Origin: Postechiella marina
GTDB lineage: Bacteria > Bacteroidota > Bacteroidia > Flavobacteriales > Flavobacteriaceae
DNA: 64,000 nucleotides
Assembly (NCBI RefSeq): GCF_039538365.1
Contig: NZ_BAABCA010000007.1
Span: forward strand, 1-64,000
Reading direction: 5' to 3'
A model generated the notes under the pieces. That model was not told where the DNA came from, did no database searches, and saw only the letters and a program-made list of their open reading frames with translations. A program made the position numbers and the translations under genes. This document shows positions 1 to 8,642 of this stretch, piece by piece (position 1 is the stretch's first letter; the number at the start of each line of letters is the position of its first letter).

Positions 1-37
1 AACGTTCGCTAATTACTGTTACCGTTTTTAGCGGGTG

Positions 38-67
38 CAAATATACATTCCTTTTTGACTATAGCAA
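38..67 (-). promoter_or_regulatory. Bacteroidota promoter firing off the left edge
   Basis: Read on the minus strand this is TTG (65-67), a 19-base spacer and TATATTTG (38-45), followed by GCACCCGC. It matches the Bacteroidota sigma factor consensus (TTG, 17-20 bases, TAnnTTTG) and is identical in form to the promoter at 33578-33607. It should transcribe a gene or stable RNA lying to the left of the window, which cannot be seen. Confidence 0.7.
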
Positions 68-702
68 GGCTTTTTTTAACCTTTTTTTTATGTTTTTTTA
101 ATATTGAACTTAATGTGTTTTTAATCAGCGTATTACAAGAGTGGGTTTTTCAACTTTTTTTATAGCTTCTGAGAAATATACTTTTTTATTCAAAAATTAC
201 AATGTAGCGTGTTACTTTTAAGTATTGAATATTGGTAAATTTTCTTGTTTTTTGATTGGAATGACTTGCTTTTGCTTCTTTAATTAAATTTAAAACAGTT
301 CTTTTTTTATTGGCTTTTATGGTTTGACTACCTTGTTGCATTGTCCTTATTATATATACTACTGTTTTTATGTAATGGAATATATAAATTTGAACCCCAA
401 CTCTACCCTAAAACGGAATTGCTTTTTTTGTTGATTTTCTTCTATACAATAAAGATTCAAATATGATTGAAAGTATATTATGTGGATTTTTAATAGTGTA
501 TTGCGTTATAAAATACTTTATTATTTTTTTTACAGTAAACTACTTTCTTTTTCTAAAAAATATATTTCCCTATTTAATATGGGACATCCTTTTTTAATTT
601 AATAGACTGTTTACTTAATTATTAACTAATAAGTATCAAACTTTTATCTTATATTATAATTATCTTAAAGAAAATTTAGTAATAAGCGCATTACTATATA
701 AC
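68..702. other. Gene-free stretch, about 630 bases
   Basis: This very AT-rich stretch has no ORF with coding character and no tRNA or other RNA that I recognise. One TAnnTTTG box lies on the plus strand (TAAATTTG at 385-392), without a good TTG partner, and I cannot assign it to a gene. It separates the leftward promoter at 38-67 from the glyA terminator. Confidence 0.5.
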
Positions 703-730
703 AAAAAAATCCCGCGTAAACGGGATTTTT
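703..730 (-). terminator. Intrinsic terminator of glyA
   Basis: AAATCCCG and CGGGATTT arms around a GTAAA-type loop are followed by a T run when read on the minus strand. It lies about 40 bases beyond the glyA stop codon. Confidence 0.85.
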
Positions 731-769
731 ATTATATAGGATGCTAAAGCAACTTTAGCTACTGTATTA

Positions 770-2041
770 CTATACAAATAAAGGCCTATTTTGCATTAAC
801 GCATTTACTTTGTTTTTTACATTTGCTAATACTGCTTCATCTTCGAAATTATTGATTACCTCATCTACTAACTCGACAACAGCTATAATTTCTGTTTCGT
901 TTAAGCCACGCGTAGTAATTGCTGCTGCACCTAGACGAATCCCAGATGTTACAAATGGTGATTTATCGTCGAACGGTACCATGTTTTTATTTACTGTTAT
1001 GTCTGCTTTTACAAGCGCTTGCTCTGCATCTTTTCCAGATAGGTTTTTGTTGCGTAAATCAATTAACATACAGTGGTTATCTGTACCATTAGATATAATT
1101 TTATATCCTTTACTTACTAATGCATTTGCCATTGCTGATGCATTTTTCTTTACTTGTAATTGATAAGCTAAAAACTCATCTGTTAAAGCTTCTCCAAAGG
1201 CTATTGCCTTTGCTGCTATAATGTGCTCTAAAGGTCCTCCTTGGTTTCCAGGGAAAACTGCTGAATCTAACAAAGAAGACATTTTTCGTAAGTTTCCGTT
1301 TTTAAGTTTGATTCCAAATGGGTTTTCGAAATCTTCGCCCATCATAATCATTCCTCCTCTTGGACCTCTTAGGGTCTTGTGAGTTGTTGTTGTTACGATA
1401 TGGCAATGCGGTAACGGATCGTTTAATATTCCTTTTGCAATTAATCCAGCTGGATGCGAAATATCTGCCATTAATATTGCTCCTACACTATCTGCAATTA
1501 CTCTAAAACGTTTAAAGTCTATATCTCGAGAATATGCTGATGCACCTGCAATTATTAATTTCGGCTGTTCTTTTGTTGCAATTTCTTGAATTTTATCGTA
1601 GTTTAAAACTCCTGTTTCTTCTTCTACACCGTAAAATACTGGATTATATAATTTACCTGAAAAGTTTACTGGCGAACCGTGAGTTAAATGCCCACCATGA
1701 GACAAATCGAATCCTAATATTTTATCGCCTGGGTTTAAACACGCATGATAAACCGCTGTATTTGCCTGACTTCCAGAGTGTGGCTGTACATTTACATAAG
1801 CAGCACCAAATAATGCTTTTGCTCTATCTATTGCTATTTGCTCTACTTCATCTACAACTTCACAACCTCCATAATAACGTTTTCCAGGATATCCTTCTGC
1901 GTATTTATTTGTTAACACAGAGCCTGCAGCTTCCATTACTTGTGGGCTTACAAAATTCTCTGATGCAATAAGTTCTATACCATGTAATTGGCGTTCTTTT
2001 TCGGCTTGAATAAGTTCAAAAATCTGTTCGTCGCGTTGCAT
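770..2041 (-). CDS. glyA: Serine hydroxymethyltransferase
   Basis: Converts serine and tetrahydrofolate to glycine and 5,10-methylene-tetrahydrofolate, the main source of one-carbon units, in the cytoplasm with PLP as cofactor. The 423-residue length is normal for bacterial enzymes. The N-terminal SENF (27-30) and KYAEGYPGKRYYGG (46-59) substrate loops are intact. The PLP lysine is K222 in THKTLRGPRGG. It is transcribed alone, divergently from the fumarylacetoacetase gene, with a hairpin terminator 40 bases downstream. A TATTTTTG box (2070-2077, minus strand) just upstream may be its -7 element. The assignment is secure. Confidence 0.97.
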   Translation of the reverse strand: MQRDEQIFELIQAEKERQLHGIELIASENFVSPQVMEAAGSVLTNKYAEGYPGKRYYGGCEVVDEVEQIAIDRAKALFGAAYVNVQPHSGSQANTAVYHACLNPGDKILGFDLSHGGHLTHGSPVNFSGKLYNPVFYGVEEETGVLNYDKIQEIATKEQPKLIIAGASAYSRDIDFKRFRVIADSVGAILMADISHPAGLIAKGILNDPLPHCHIVTTTTHKTLRGPRGGMIMMGEDFENPFGIKLKNGNLRKMSSLLDSAVFPGNQGGPLEHIIAAKAIAFGEALTDEFLAYQLQVKKNASAMANALVSKGYKIISNGTDNHCMLIDLRNKNLSGKDAEQALVKADITVNKNMVPFDDKSPFVTSGIRLGAAAITTRGLNETEIIAVVELVDEVINNFEDEAVLANVKNKVNALMQNRPLFV

Positions 2042-2201
2042 AAAATTAATTATCTGATTAAATATTTAGCAAAAATAGCAAATAGATTACTTATTGCTGT
2101 ATAAAAAGAAATAATTACTTATAAGTTTTTAACGAAATTATAAACTGTTAGAGATTATATAGATTTTACACAATATTTAATAAAAAAATAAAAAAATTAT
2201 G

Positions 2202-2209
2202 TACGTTTG
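2202..2209 (+). promoter_or_regulatory. Possible -7 box of the fumarylacetoacetase gene
   Basis: TACGTTTG fits TAnnTTTG and lies 39 bases before the ATG at 2249. No TTG is found at the right distance upstream, so this is a partial match only. Confidence 0.4.
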
Positions 2210-2248
2210 ATAAGAATACAACAATAACATCCCTTAAAATTATATACT

Positions 2249-3550
2249 ATGCCTATTACCGCTAATAATCCTGATAGAATATCGTGGTTACACGTTGACA
2301 AAAATTCAGATTTCCCTATTCAAAACATTCCATTTGGAGTGTTTTTAACTCGAGATGACATTATTACCATAGGAACAAGAATTGGTGATACAGCCATAGA
2401 CCTTGGTGCTTTACACCAATTAGGTTACTTTGAAAACATACCTTTAACAGATGATATTTTTCTTCAAGATACTTTAAATGATTTTATTGCTGATGGAAGA
2501 AAAACATGGCGCCTAGTTAGAAATAGAATTGCCGAAATTTTTGATGCCGAAAATGACATCTTAAAAAATAATTTAAAACATAAGGAGGTTGTTCTATTTC
2601 GTTTAGACGAAATAGAAATGCAATTACCAGTACAAATTGGCGATTACACCGATTTTTACTCTAGTATAGAGCATGCCACCAATGTAGGCACTATGTTTAG
2701 AGACCCAGACAATGCTCTATTACCAAACTGGTTACATATACCAGTTGGATATCATGGTAGAAGTTCTTCTATAATTCCTTCAGGAATACCTGTACACAGA
2801 CCTCTAGGCCAAACTTTACCTGGAGACTCTAAAACTCCCGTTTTTGGCCCATCTAAACTTGTGGATTTTGAACTAGAAATGGCTTTTATTACTACAGATG
2901 CTAACGACTTAGGAGACAGCATACCCGTTAACGAAGCCGAGGAATACATATTTGGTATGGTTTTATTTAACGATTGGAGTGCTCGTGATATCCAGAAATG
3001 GGAATACGTACCATTAGGTCCATTTTTAGCTAAAAACTTTGCGTCTTCTATTTCGCCATGGATTGTTACACTAGATGCTTTAGAGCCTTACCGTGTAGAA
3101 GGACCTAAAGCTATTAAGCCACAACTTGACTACCTTCAATACAAAGGAAAAAAGAGTTTTGATATTAATTTAGAAGTGTCTATACAACCAAAAGGCGCTA
3201 AAGAAACCGTAGTTAGCAATTCTAACTTTAAATATATGTATTGGAATATGGCACAACAATTAGCACACCACACTGTTAATGGTTGCCCTATAAACTCTGG
3301 AGACATGATGGGAAGTGGAACTATTTCTGGGCCAACACCAGACTCTTATGGATCGATGTTAGAATTATCTTGGAGAGGAGAAAAGCCTATTAAAATGAAT
3401 GATGGTTCTGAGCGTAAATTTATAAATGATTACGATACTGTTATAATGCGAGGCCATTGCGAAAAAGATGGCACACGTATAGGTTTTGGAGAAGTATCTT
3501 CACAATTACTACCCGCAAACATTAAAAATAAAACACTAGAAAACAATTAG
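2249..3550 (+). CDS. fahA: Fumarylacetoacetase
   Basis: Last step of tyrosine and phenylalanine catabolism: hydrolyses fumarylacetoacetate to fumarate and acetoacetate. The 433-residue length matches the two-domain FAH family, with a small N-terminal barrel (about 1-120) and a catalytic domain. Active-site blocks are intact: DYTDFYSS with metal ligand D135, EHATN with general base H142, GYHGRSSS (168-174), FELEMAF with the metal glutamates, and NDWSARDIQ. Other genes of the pathway (homogentisate dioxygenase, HPPD) are not in the window, so it is a lone member here. It precedes a lipoprotein gene by 78 bases. Confidence 0.96.
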   Translation: MPITANNPDRISWLHVDKNSDFPIQNIPFGVFLTRDDIITIGTRIGDTAIDLGALHQLGYFENIPLTDDIFLQDTLNDFIADGRKTWRLVRNRIAEIFDAENDILKNNLKHKEVVLFRLDEIEMQLPVQIGDYTDFYSSIEHATNVGTMFRDPDNALLPNWLHIPVGYHGRSSSIIPSGIPVHRPLGQTLPGDSKTPVFGPSKLVDFELEMAFITTDANDLGDSIPVNEAEEYIFGMVLFNDWSARDIQKWEYVPLGPFLAKNFASSISPWIVTLDALEPYRVEGPKAIKPQLDYLQYKGKKSFDINLEVSIQPKGAKETVVSNSNFKYMYWNMAQQLAHHTVNGCPINSGDMMGSGTISGPTPDSYGSMLELSWRGEKPIKMNDGSERKFINDYDTVIMRGHCEKDGTRIGFGEVSSQLLPANIKNKTLENN

Positions 3551-3564
3551 TTAGACTTATATTG

Positions 3565-3622
3565 AAAGTTTTGGTTAGTTTTGGCATTACTATTGAAATA
3601 ATACCCAAATAACCAAAACTTT
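3565..3622 (+). repeat. 13-bp inverted repeat before the lipoprotein gene
   Basis: The arms AAAGTTTTGGTTA (3565-3577) and TAACCAAAACTTT (3610-3622) are exact reverse complements, 32 bases apart. The right arm ends 6 bases before the ATG at 3629. It could be a regulatory site, or a stem that masks the ribosome binding region. No T run follows, so it is a poor terminator for the upstream gene. Confidence 0.5.
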
Positions 3623-3628
3623 TATCTT

Positions 3629-4804
3629 ATGAAAAAAGGACTACTCTTATTTTTTACATTTATATTTCTTTTTGCTTGTAACACAAGAAAGCAAGTAGAA
3701 CAAGCTGTAAATTCGGGCAATTACGATCAAGCCATTTCGACTGCTTTAGAAAAACTACGAACTAATAAAAACAAGAAGCGTAAATACGATTATGTATTAA
3801 TGCTCCAAGACGCATATTACAAAGCTATAGATCGAGATTTAAACACTTTAGATTTTCTAAAAAAGGATAACAACCCCGAATCTTTAAGCAGAATTTACGA
3901 GTTATATTTAGATTTAAACGCTAGACAAGAATCTATAAAACCTATTTTACCTTTGAGTATAGACGGAAAAAACGTTCCGTTTAAGTTTAATAATTATAGT
4001 AATAATATAGTTGAAGCTAAAGAAAACGTATCGGACTATATGTACGAAAAAGGTATCTCGCTTTTAGAGTCTGACGATAAAGTAACTATTAGAGAAGCAT
4101 ACAGTGTTCTTGAATATTTACAGCATATTAACCCCAATTACGAAAACACACAAGAACTACTTGAAGAAGCTCACCAACGTGGCACAAATTACATATTGGT
4201 TGGCATAAACAACCAAACCCAACAAATTATTCCTGCTCGTTTAGAAAAGGATTTATTGAATTTTGACACCTATGGACTTAATAAGTTTTGGAGCGTATAC
4301 CATGCCAATAAAGCTGAGCATATTAAATATGATTATGCTATGCAACTTAACTTAAAACACATAAATATTTCTCCTGAGCGTATTAAAGAACGTGAATTTA
4401 TTAGAGAAAAAGACATTAAAGATGGTTGGAAGTACAAACTGGACAGCAAAGGTAATGTTGCCAAAGACACTTTAGGAAACGATATTAAAGTTGATAAAAT
4501 TATTAGAGTTAAGTGTCGCATTAAAGAAACTATACAAACTAAATCATCTCAAGTTATTGGAGATGTGGTTTATTTAGATCTATTATCGAATCAAGTATTA
4601 GATAATTTTCCTGTTAAAAGTACATTTGTTTTTGAATATATTTTTGCAAAATCTAGAGGAGATAAACGTGCGTTAAACAATGACGATAGAAACTTATTAA
4701 AAAACAGGCGTATACCCTTCCCTACTAACGAACAAATGGTTTTTGATACTGGAGAAGACTTAAAGCTACAGTTAAAGGATATTATAAATTCCTATAAGAT
4801 TTAA
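3629..4804 (+). CDS. Lipoprotein of unknown function, TPR-like N-terminus
   Basis: I do not recognise the family. The signal peptide ends in a lipobox (FLFAC, Cys17), so the 391-residue product should be a lipoprotein. Residues 20-60 and 130-190 look like helical tetratricopeptide-type repeats (for example NSGNYDQAISTALEKL and ESDDKVTIREAYSVLEYL). The C-terminal half is lysine-rich and beta-like. It is a single gene between fumarylacetoacetase and a strong bidirectional terminator. A structural or envelope-assembly role is possible but not shown. Confidence 0.8.
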   Translation: MKKGLLLFFTFIFLFACNTRKQVEQAVNSGNYDQAISTALEKLRTNKNKKRKYDYVLMLQDAYYKAIDRDLNTLDFLKKDNNPESLSRIYELYLDLNARQESIKPILPLSIDGKNVPFKFNNYSNNIVEAKENVSDYMYEKGISLLESDDKVTIREAYSVLEYLQHINPNYENTQELLEEAHQRGTNYILVGINNQTQQIIPARLEKDLLNFDTYGLNKFWSVYHANKAEHIKYDYAMQLNLKHINISPERIKEREFIREKDIKDGWKYKLDSKGNVAKDTLGNDIKVDKIIRVKCRIKETIQTKSSQVIGDVVYLDLLSNQVLDNFPVKSTFVFEYIFAKSRGDKRALNNDDRNLLKNRRIPFPTNEQMVFDTGEDLKLQLKDIINSYKI

Positions 4805-4816
4805 ATAAACAAAAAA

Positions 4817-4840
4817 AACGCCCAACCAAGTTGGGCGTTT
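4817..4840. terminator. Bidirectional terminator
   Basis: AACGCCCAAC and GTTGGGCGTT arms are flanked by an A run on the left and a T run on the right. It serves the convergent lipoprotein gene (plus strand) and ytxJ (minus strand). Confidence 0.9.
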
Positions 4841-4864
4841 TTTTTGTTTTTACTTTACTCTAAA

Positions 4865-5254
4865 TTAAACAAACTGAGCCAAATCAATCTCGTTTATAAT
4901 TCCATGCGAAGCATGCTTTACAACCACTCCGTTTTTTATAACCAAAATTTGCGGAGACTCGTGTATTACTTGGAATTTATACCCAACCTCGTTACTAACA
5001 TCTCTATAACTTAACAAATCTAAATAATATAAATCTAAATCTTTTTCGGTTAAATTATACATGTCTACAAATTGCTTCATAACCATTGAGCTTATACCAC
5101 AACGTGTAGAGTGCTTGAATATAACTTGCGTTTTATTAGCCGATTTTTTTTCTATATGTTCAAGTTGAGGCAACTCATTTAAAGGTATCCAAGGTAAAAC
5201 CTTTTTCTCCTTAGACTCTGTTTTTGCTCCAAAAATTTTATTAAAAACCCCCAT
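4865..5254 (-). CDS. ytxJ: YtxJ-type bacillithiol-system protein
   Basis: A small monothiol thioredoxin-fold protein of 129 residues. The FKHSTRCGIS block (46-55) carries the single redox cysteine C52, the hallmark of YtxJ (DUF2847). The family is proposed to act as a bacilliredoxin, removing bacillithiol from mixed disulfides, which fits the use of bacillithiol in many Flavobacteriaceae. The cis-proline region HESPQILVIKNG completes the thioredoxin fold. It is transcribed alone on the minus strand, ending at the shared terminator. Confidence 0.88.
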   Translation of the reverse strand: MGVFNKIFGAKTESKEKKVLPWIPLNELPQLEHIEKKSANKTQVIFKHSTRCGISSMVMKQFVDMYNLTEKDLDLYYLDLLSYRDVSNEVGYKFQVIHESPQILVIKNGVVVKHASHGIINEIDLAQFV

Positions 5255-5420
5255 AGTATCTTTTCTTTTTTTTAATTATGATTTAATCATAATTTATTAC
5301 AACTAAATATAACACCAAAACAGTAATTTTAAACACTTTTAAAATTGCTAATACGCTTCACTATTATTTAATTTTTAATTTTAGTCCTTTAATCTATTTA
5401 AAACTTACAATTAAAAAACA

Positions 5421-8375
5421 TTATATATGTGATTTTTTTGCAGTATTACTAAATTTCACAATAAATGTAGAGCCTTCTCCAACAACACTTTTTACACTAA
5501 TTTTTCCTCCCATAGATTCTACGTGTAATTTGGTCATATACAAACCAACACCTTTAGCGTTAGGATGCCTATGGAACACCTTATTTAAACCAAATATTTT
5601 ATTACGATGCCTATCTAAATTTATACCAAGACCATTGTCTTTAACTTTTAAAACAATATTACCATCTATAAGCTCTGTATGTAAATGAAGTTTTAAAACT
5701 CTAGATTTAGATCTATATTTTATAGCGTTTTCTATCAAATTAAGAAAAATACTTTCAAAATAAACCTTGTTATGAAGTGTTTTGTTAATTGAAGTAAAAT
5801 CGCTTGTTATTTCTGCTTTAGACTCTATTATTTGCCCAGCTAAAACCTCTTTTGTTTTTTCAAAAGTTTTATCAAAATAAACATAAGACACCTTTACTTT
5901 TCCTTCTTTTACCTTTAAAGCTTCTAGTAAGGTGTTAAGAGTAAATGTAAGATGATTTACCACTTTTTTAAATTTTTCAAAAACCTCTTCCTTATCACTA
6001 TTATCGTCTGATATAGCATACAAATCTACTAAAGAGCTAAGGTTACTAACTGGAGCTCTTAAATTATGAGATGTTATTTGGGCAAAATCTGCCAACTGTA
6101 TATTTTTACTTGTTAATTCTTGAGCTAGTAGTTTTAAATTATCGTTAACATGAATAATTTTTTGCTCAGCTTCCTTTTGTGCTGTTATATCTCTAATGGC
6201 TGCAGAAACCAATATACCTTCTTCGGTTTCTAATGGACTTAAACTTATTTGAACCGTAAACTCTTCGCCATCTTTATTAATACCTATTAATTCTCTGCGC
6301 TCTCCAGTTTTTATAAATCTAGGGTTCTCAAAATAATCATCACTATAAACTATAAAATTATCGATAATACGATCTGGAATTAATACTTCTATTTTCTTAT
6401 CATAAAGTTCTGAAGCCGAATAACCAAACATTTTTTCTGCTTGTTTATTTACTAAATGGATTCTTTTATTTTCATTTAAAATAATCATAGCATCTGGAGC
6501 AGACTCTAACAAGCCTCTAAACTTAATTTCGGCTATTCTTTGCAAAGTTATATCTTGACATGTACCAACTACCTCTATAATTTCCCCATCACTATCTGTA
6601 AAAATTTTAGCTAAAACTTGAATAGTCTTAACACTATTATCTTCCGATATAATTCGTTGTACCAATTCACCATCAAAATGTTTTGTCTCCAAACCTTTTT
6701 TCATATATGACTTAACCTTATCTATATCATCTGGATGAGTTATTTCAAATAAAGTATTGGGCTTAACCTCAAAAGAATTTTTATTAAATCCCATAATATC
6801 ATATAAATTTGAAGACCAAGTAACTATATTCGTTTTTAATTCCCACTGCCAGTGCCCCATCTTAGATATTTTCTCTGCAAAACTTAACAATTGGTTTTGT
6901 TTGGTTAGGGCACTTTCACTTTGCTTTATTTCTGTAATATCCTGAAAAATTCCATAAACACGTACACATCTACCTTCTATAAATTCGGCTTGACCAATAT
7001 CTCTAATCCAAATATCTTCTCCCTCCATATTAATAACTTCCAATTCGAGATCAAATGGCTCTCCTGTTTCTTTTATCTTTCTTATAGAGTTTATTATTTT
7101 ATCTTTACTTACCCCGTCTTTATATAAATGCAAACTAGAATTTCCATAAACTTGATAATCTTTTGGCAATTTTAATATTTCTCTAGACATATCGCTAAAT
7201 GTAAGCTTATCTGTCTCAATATCTAGTTCCCAAGTACCAATTCGCGATACTTTATTAGTACTTTTTAATATTTGCTCTATTCTATGCTTTGCTAAACTCT
7301 GTTTTTTTATATCGGTTATATCACCAGTATACATAAGCAAACCACCTACTTCGCCATCTGGTAAATACCATGGTCTAACATCCCAAAAAATCCACTGCAC
7401 AGATCCGTCTGCTCTTACAAAAGGGGCTTCTTCACATTTATCTATATAACCTGCTAAACACTTTTTGTGTTGCTCTTTCCACTCCTGCTTAATCTCCGGA
7501 AACACTTCGTAATGCGATCTACCAATAACAACTTGCCCTTCCATATTGTAATCTTGCTTCCACTTTTCAGATACAGCCATATATTTCATATCCTTATCTA
7601 GCATAGCTATTGATGGTGGAGCCTGATTAATAAAAATTTTATTAAAACGCTCTTTATGTTCTAAATCTATTTTAAGCTCTTTTAATTCGTTAAGGCTTTG
7701 CTTTATTTGTAATTTAGAATGTGCAAGTTTTTCGTTGCTACGTATTAATAACTCATTTTTTCTAATTAATTGCTGAATATTAGGAAACCACAAAAAGAAA
7801 AATCCAACTGTTAATATTAAAACAGATAAACCAAAAATAGTATAGTAACTATTTTTGGTACTTATAAAATTTGCTTGTGCTATTTTTAAATATTCGTTTA
7901 CAATAGCATCCATACCAAATAAAAAAGACAATTCTGTTTCTTTTATGAGTCGTTGCGTTTTTTTGTTTAATTTAAAGTCTGGTAGAGATGATATGCTATC
8001 ACTGGTTTTAACCAGTGTTTTTAAATTAACATCAACATCTCGAAATAAAGAATTTAACTTACTAGCCCTTTTAGTTTCCTTGTTTTTTTTTAATAAAAAT
8101 TCGTGTGTTTGCTCTAACTCTTTGGTAAAAACTTTTAAAGAATCTTTAATTGTAGCTGCAGGCACTAGTCTTGTATCGCTATCTAAGGCAAATATTGCTT
8201 TTACTATACGCTGACTTAACATACTTTGTTTGCCAGATTTACTAATTAAAAAAGCATCTTCTCCTTGTGTTAAAATATGACTTTTAATTAAAACAAAAAA
8301 AGCCACAAATACCAAAGCAGAAATAGTTACAAAAAGCAGAAATCTTTGCCTTATTTTATTTTTGAGCACTCTCAC
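5421..8375 (-). CDS. Membrane hybrid-less sensor histidine kinase with four PAS domains
   Basis: A 984-residue sensor kinase. Membrane helices at about 12-31 and 180-197 flank a periplasmic helical region. That region opens with ISKSGKQSMLSQRI (44-57), the signature of the PilJ/NarX-type four-helix sensor. Four PAS/PAC units follow (about 242-352, 370-482, 500-610 and 618-732). A HisKA domain carries phospho-acceptor H770 in SHNLRAP, and a HATPase domain shows NLIENAIKY, DNGLGI and KGVGLYM. There is no receiver domain and no adjacent response regulator gene, so the partner is unknown. The TTATCA-type start at 8375 places the first helix correctly. The signal sensed cannot be read from the sequence. 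Confidence 0.92.
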   Translation of the reverse strand: MRVLKNKIRQRFLLFVTISALVFVAFFVLIKSHILTQGEDAFLISKSGKQSMLSQRIVKAIFALDSDTRLVPAATIKDSLKVFTKELEQTHEFLLKKNKETKRASKLNSLFRDVDVNLKTLVKTSDSISSLPDFKLNKKTQRLIKETELSFLFGMDAIVNEYLKIAQANFISTKNSYYTIFGLSVLILTVGFFFLWFPNIQQLIRKNELLIRSNEKLAHSKLQIKQSLNELKELKIDLEHKERFNKIFINQAPPSIAMLDKDMKYMAVSEKWKQDYNMEGQVVIGRSHYEVFPEIKQEWKEQHKKCLAGYIDKCEEAPFVRADGSVQWIFWDVRPWYLPDGEVGGLLMYTGDITDIKKQSLAKHRIEQILKSTNKVSRIGTWELDIETDKLTFSDMSREILKLPKDYQVYGNSSLHLYKDGVSKDKIINSIRKIKETGEPFDLELEVINMEGEDIWIRDIGQAEFIEGRCVRVYGIFQDITEIKQSESALTKQNQLLSFAEKISKMGHWQWELKTNIVTWSSNLYDIMGFNKNSFEVKPNTLFEITHPDDIDKVKSYMKKGLETKHFDGELVQRIISEDNSVKTIQVLAKIFTDSDGEIIEVVGTCQDITLQRIAEIKFRGLLESAPDAMIILNENKRIHLVNKQAEKMFGYSASELYDKKIEVLIPDRIIDNFIVYSDDYFENPRFIKTGERRELIGINKDGEEFTVQISLSPLETEEGILVSAAIRDITAQKEAEQKIIHVNDNLKLLAQELTSKNIQLADFAQITSHNLRAPVSNLSSLVDLYAISDDNSDKEEVFEKFKKVVNHLTFTLNTLLEALKVKEGKVKVSYVYFDKTFEKTKEVLAGQIIESKAEITSDFTSINKTLHNKVYFESIFLNLIENAIKYRSKSRVLKLHLHTELIDGNIVLKVKDNGLGINLDRHRNKIFGLNKVFHRHPNAKGVGLYMTKLHVESMGGKISVKSVVGEGSTFIVKFSNTAKKSHI

Positions 8376-8554
8376 TTATCAAATTTTTTAAAATAAATAC
8401 TAAACTTATGGTAATTAGTCCATAATAAAAAGTAATAACGTTAAATATTTTTATATCAAAATTTAAGTTAATACTAATGCTTTTCAAACTAAAAGACTAA
8501 CATTCGTTTTCAAAGCAAAATTTAATCCCACATAACAAAGACAAAAAGTCATTA

Positions 8555-8599
8555 ACCAATACATTTTAACCGACATTTTGTCGGTTAAAATGTATTGGT
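8555..8599 (+). promoter_or_regulatory. Perfect 21-bp hairpin ahead of clpB
   Basis: The left arm 8555-8575 and right arm 8579-8599 are exact reverse complements around a TTT loop. The core is ACCGACA-TTT-TGTCGGT, extended outward by the AT-rich TTAA/ATGTATTGGT sequence. It lies 43 bases before the clpB ATG, between two divergent genes, so it is not a terminator of either. It does not match CIRCE (TTAGCACTC-N9-GAGTGCTAA). A heat-shock operator or a structured 5' leader of clpB are the likely roles. Confidence 0.75.
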
Positions 8600-8642
8600 A
8601 AGATTATTGTCTTAATTAAATTAAAAATAAAAAAGACCCGTT

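Noticed and set aside
8555..8599. CIRCE element before clpB
   Set aside because: The sequence does not match TTAGCACTC-N9-GAGTGCTAA.
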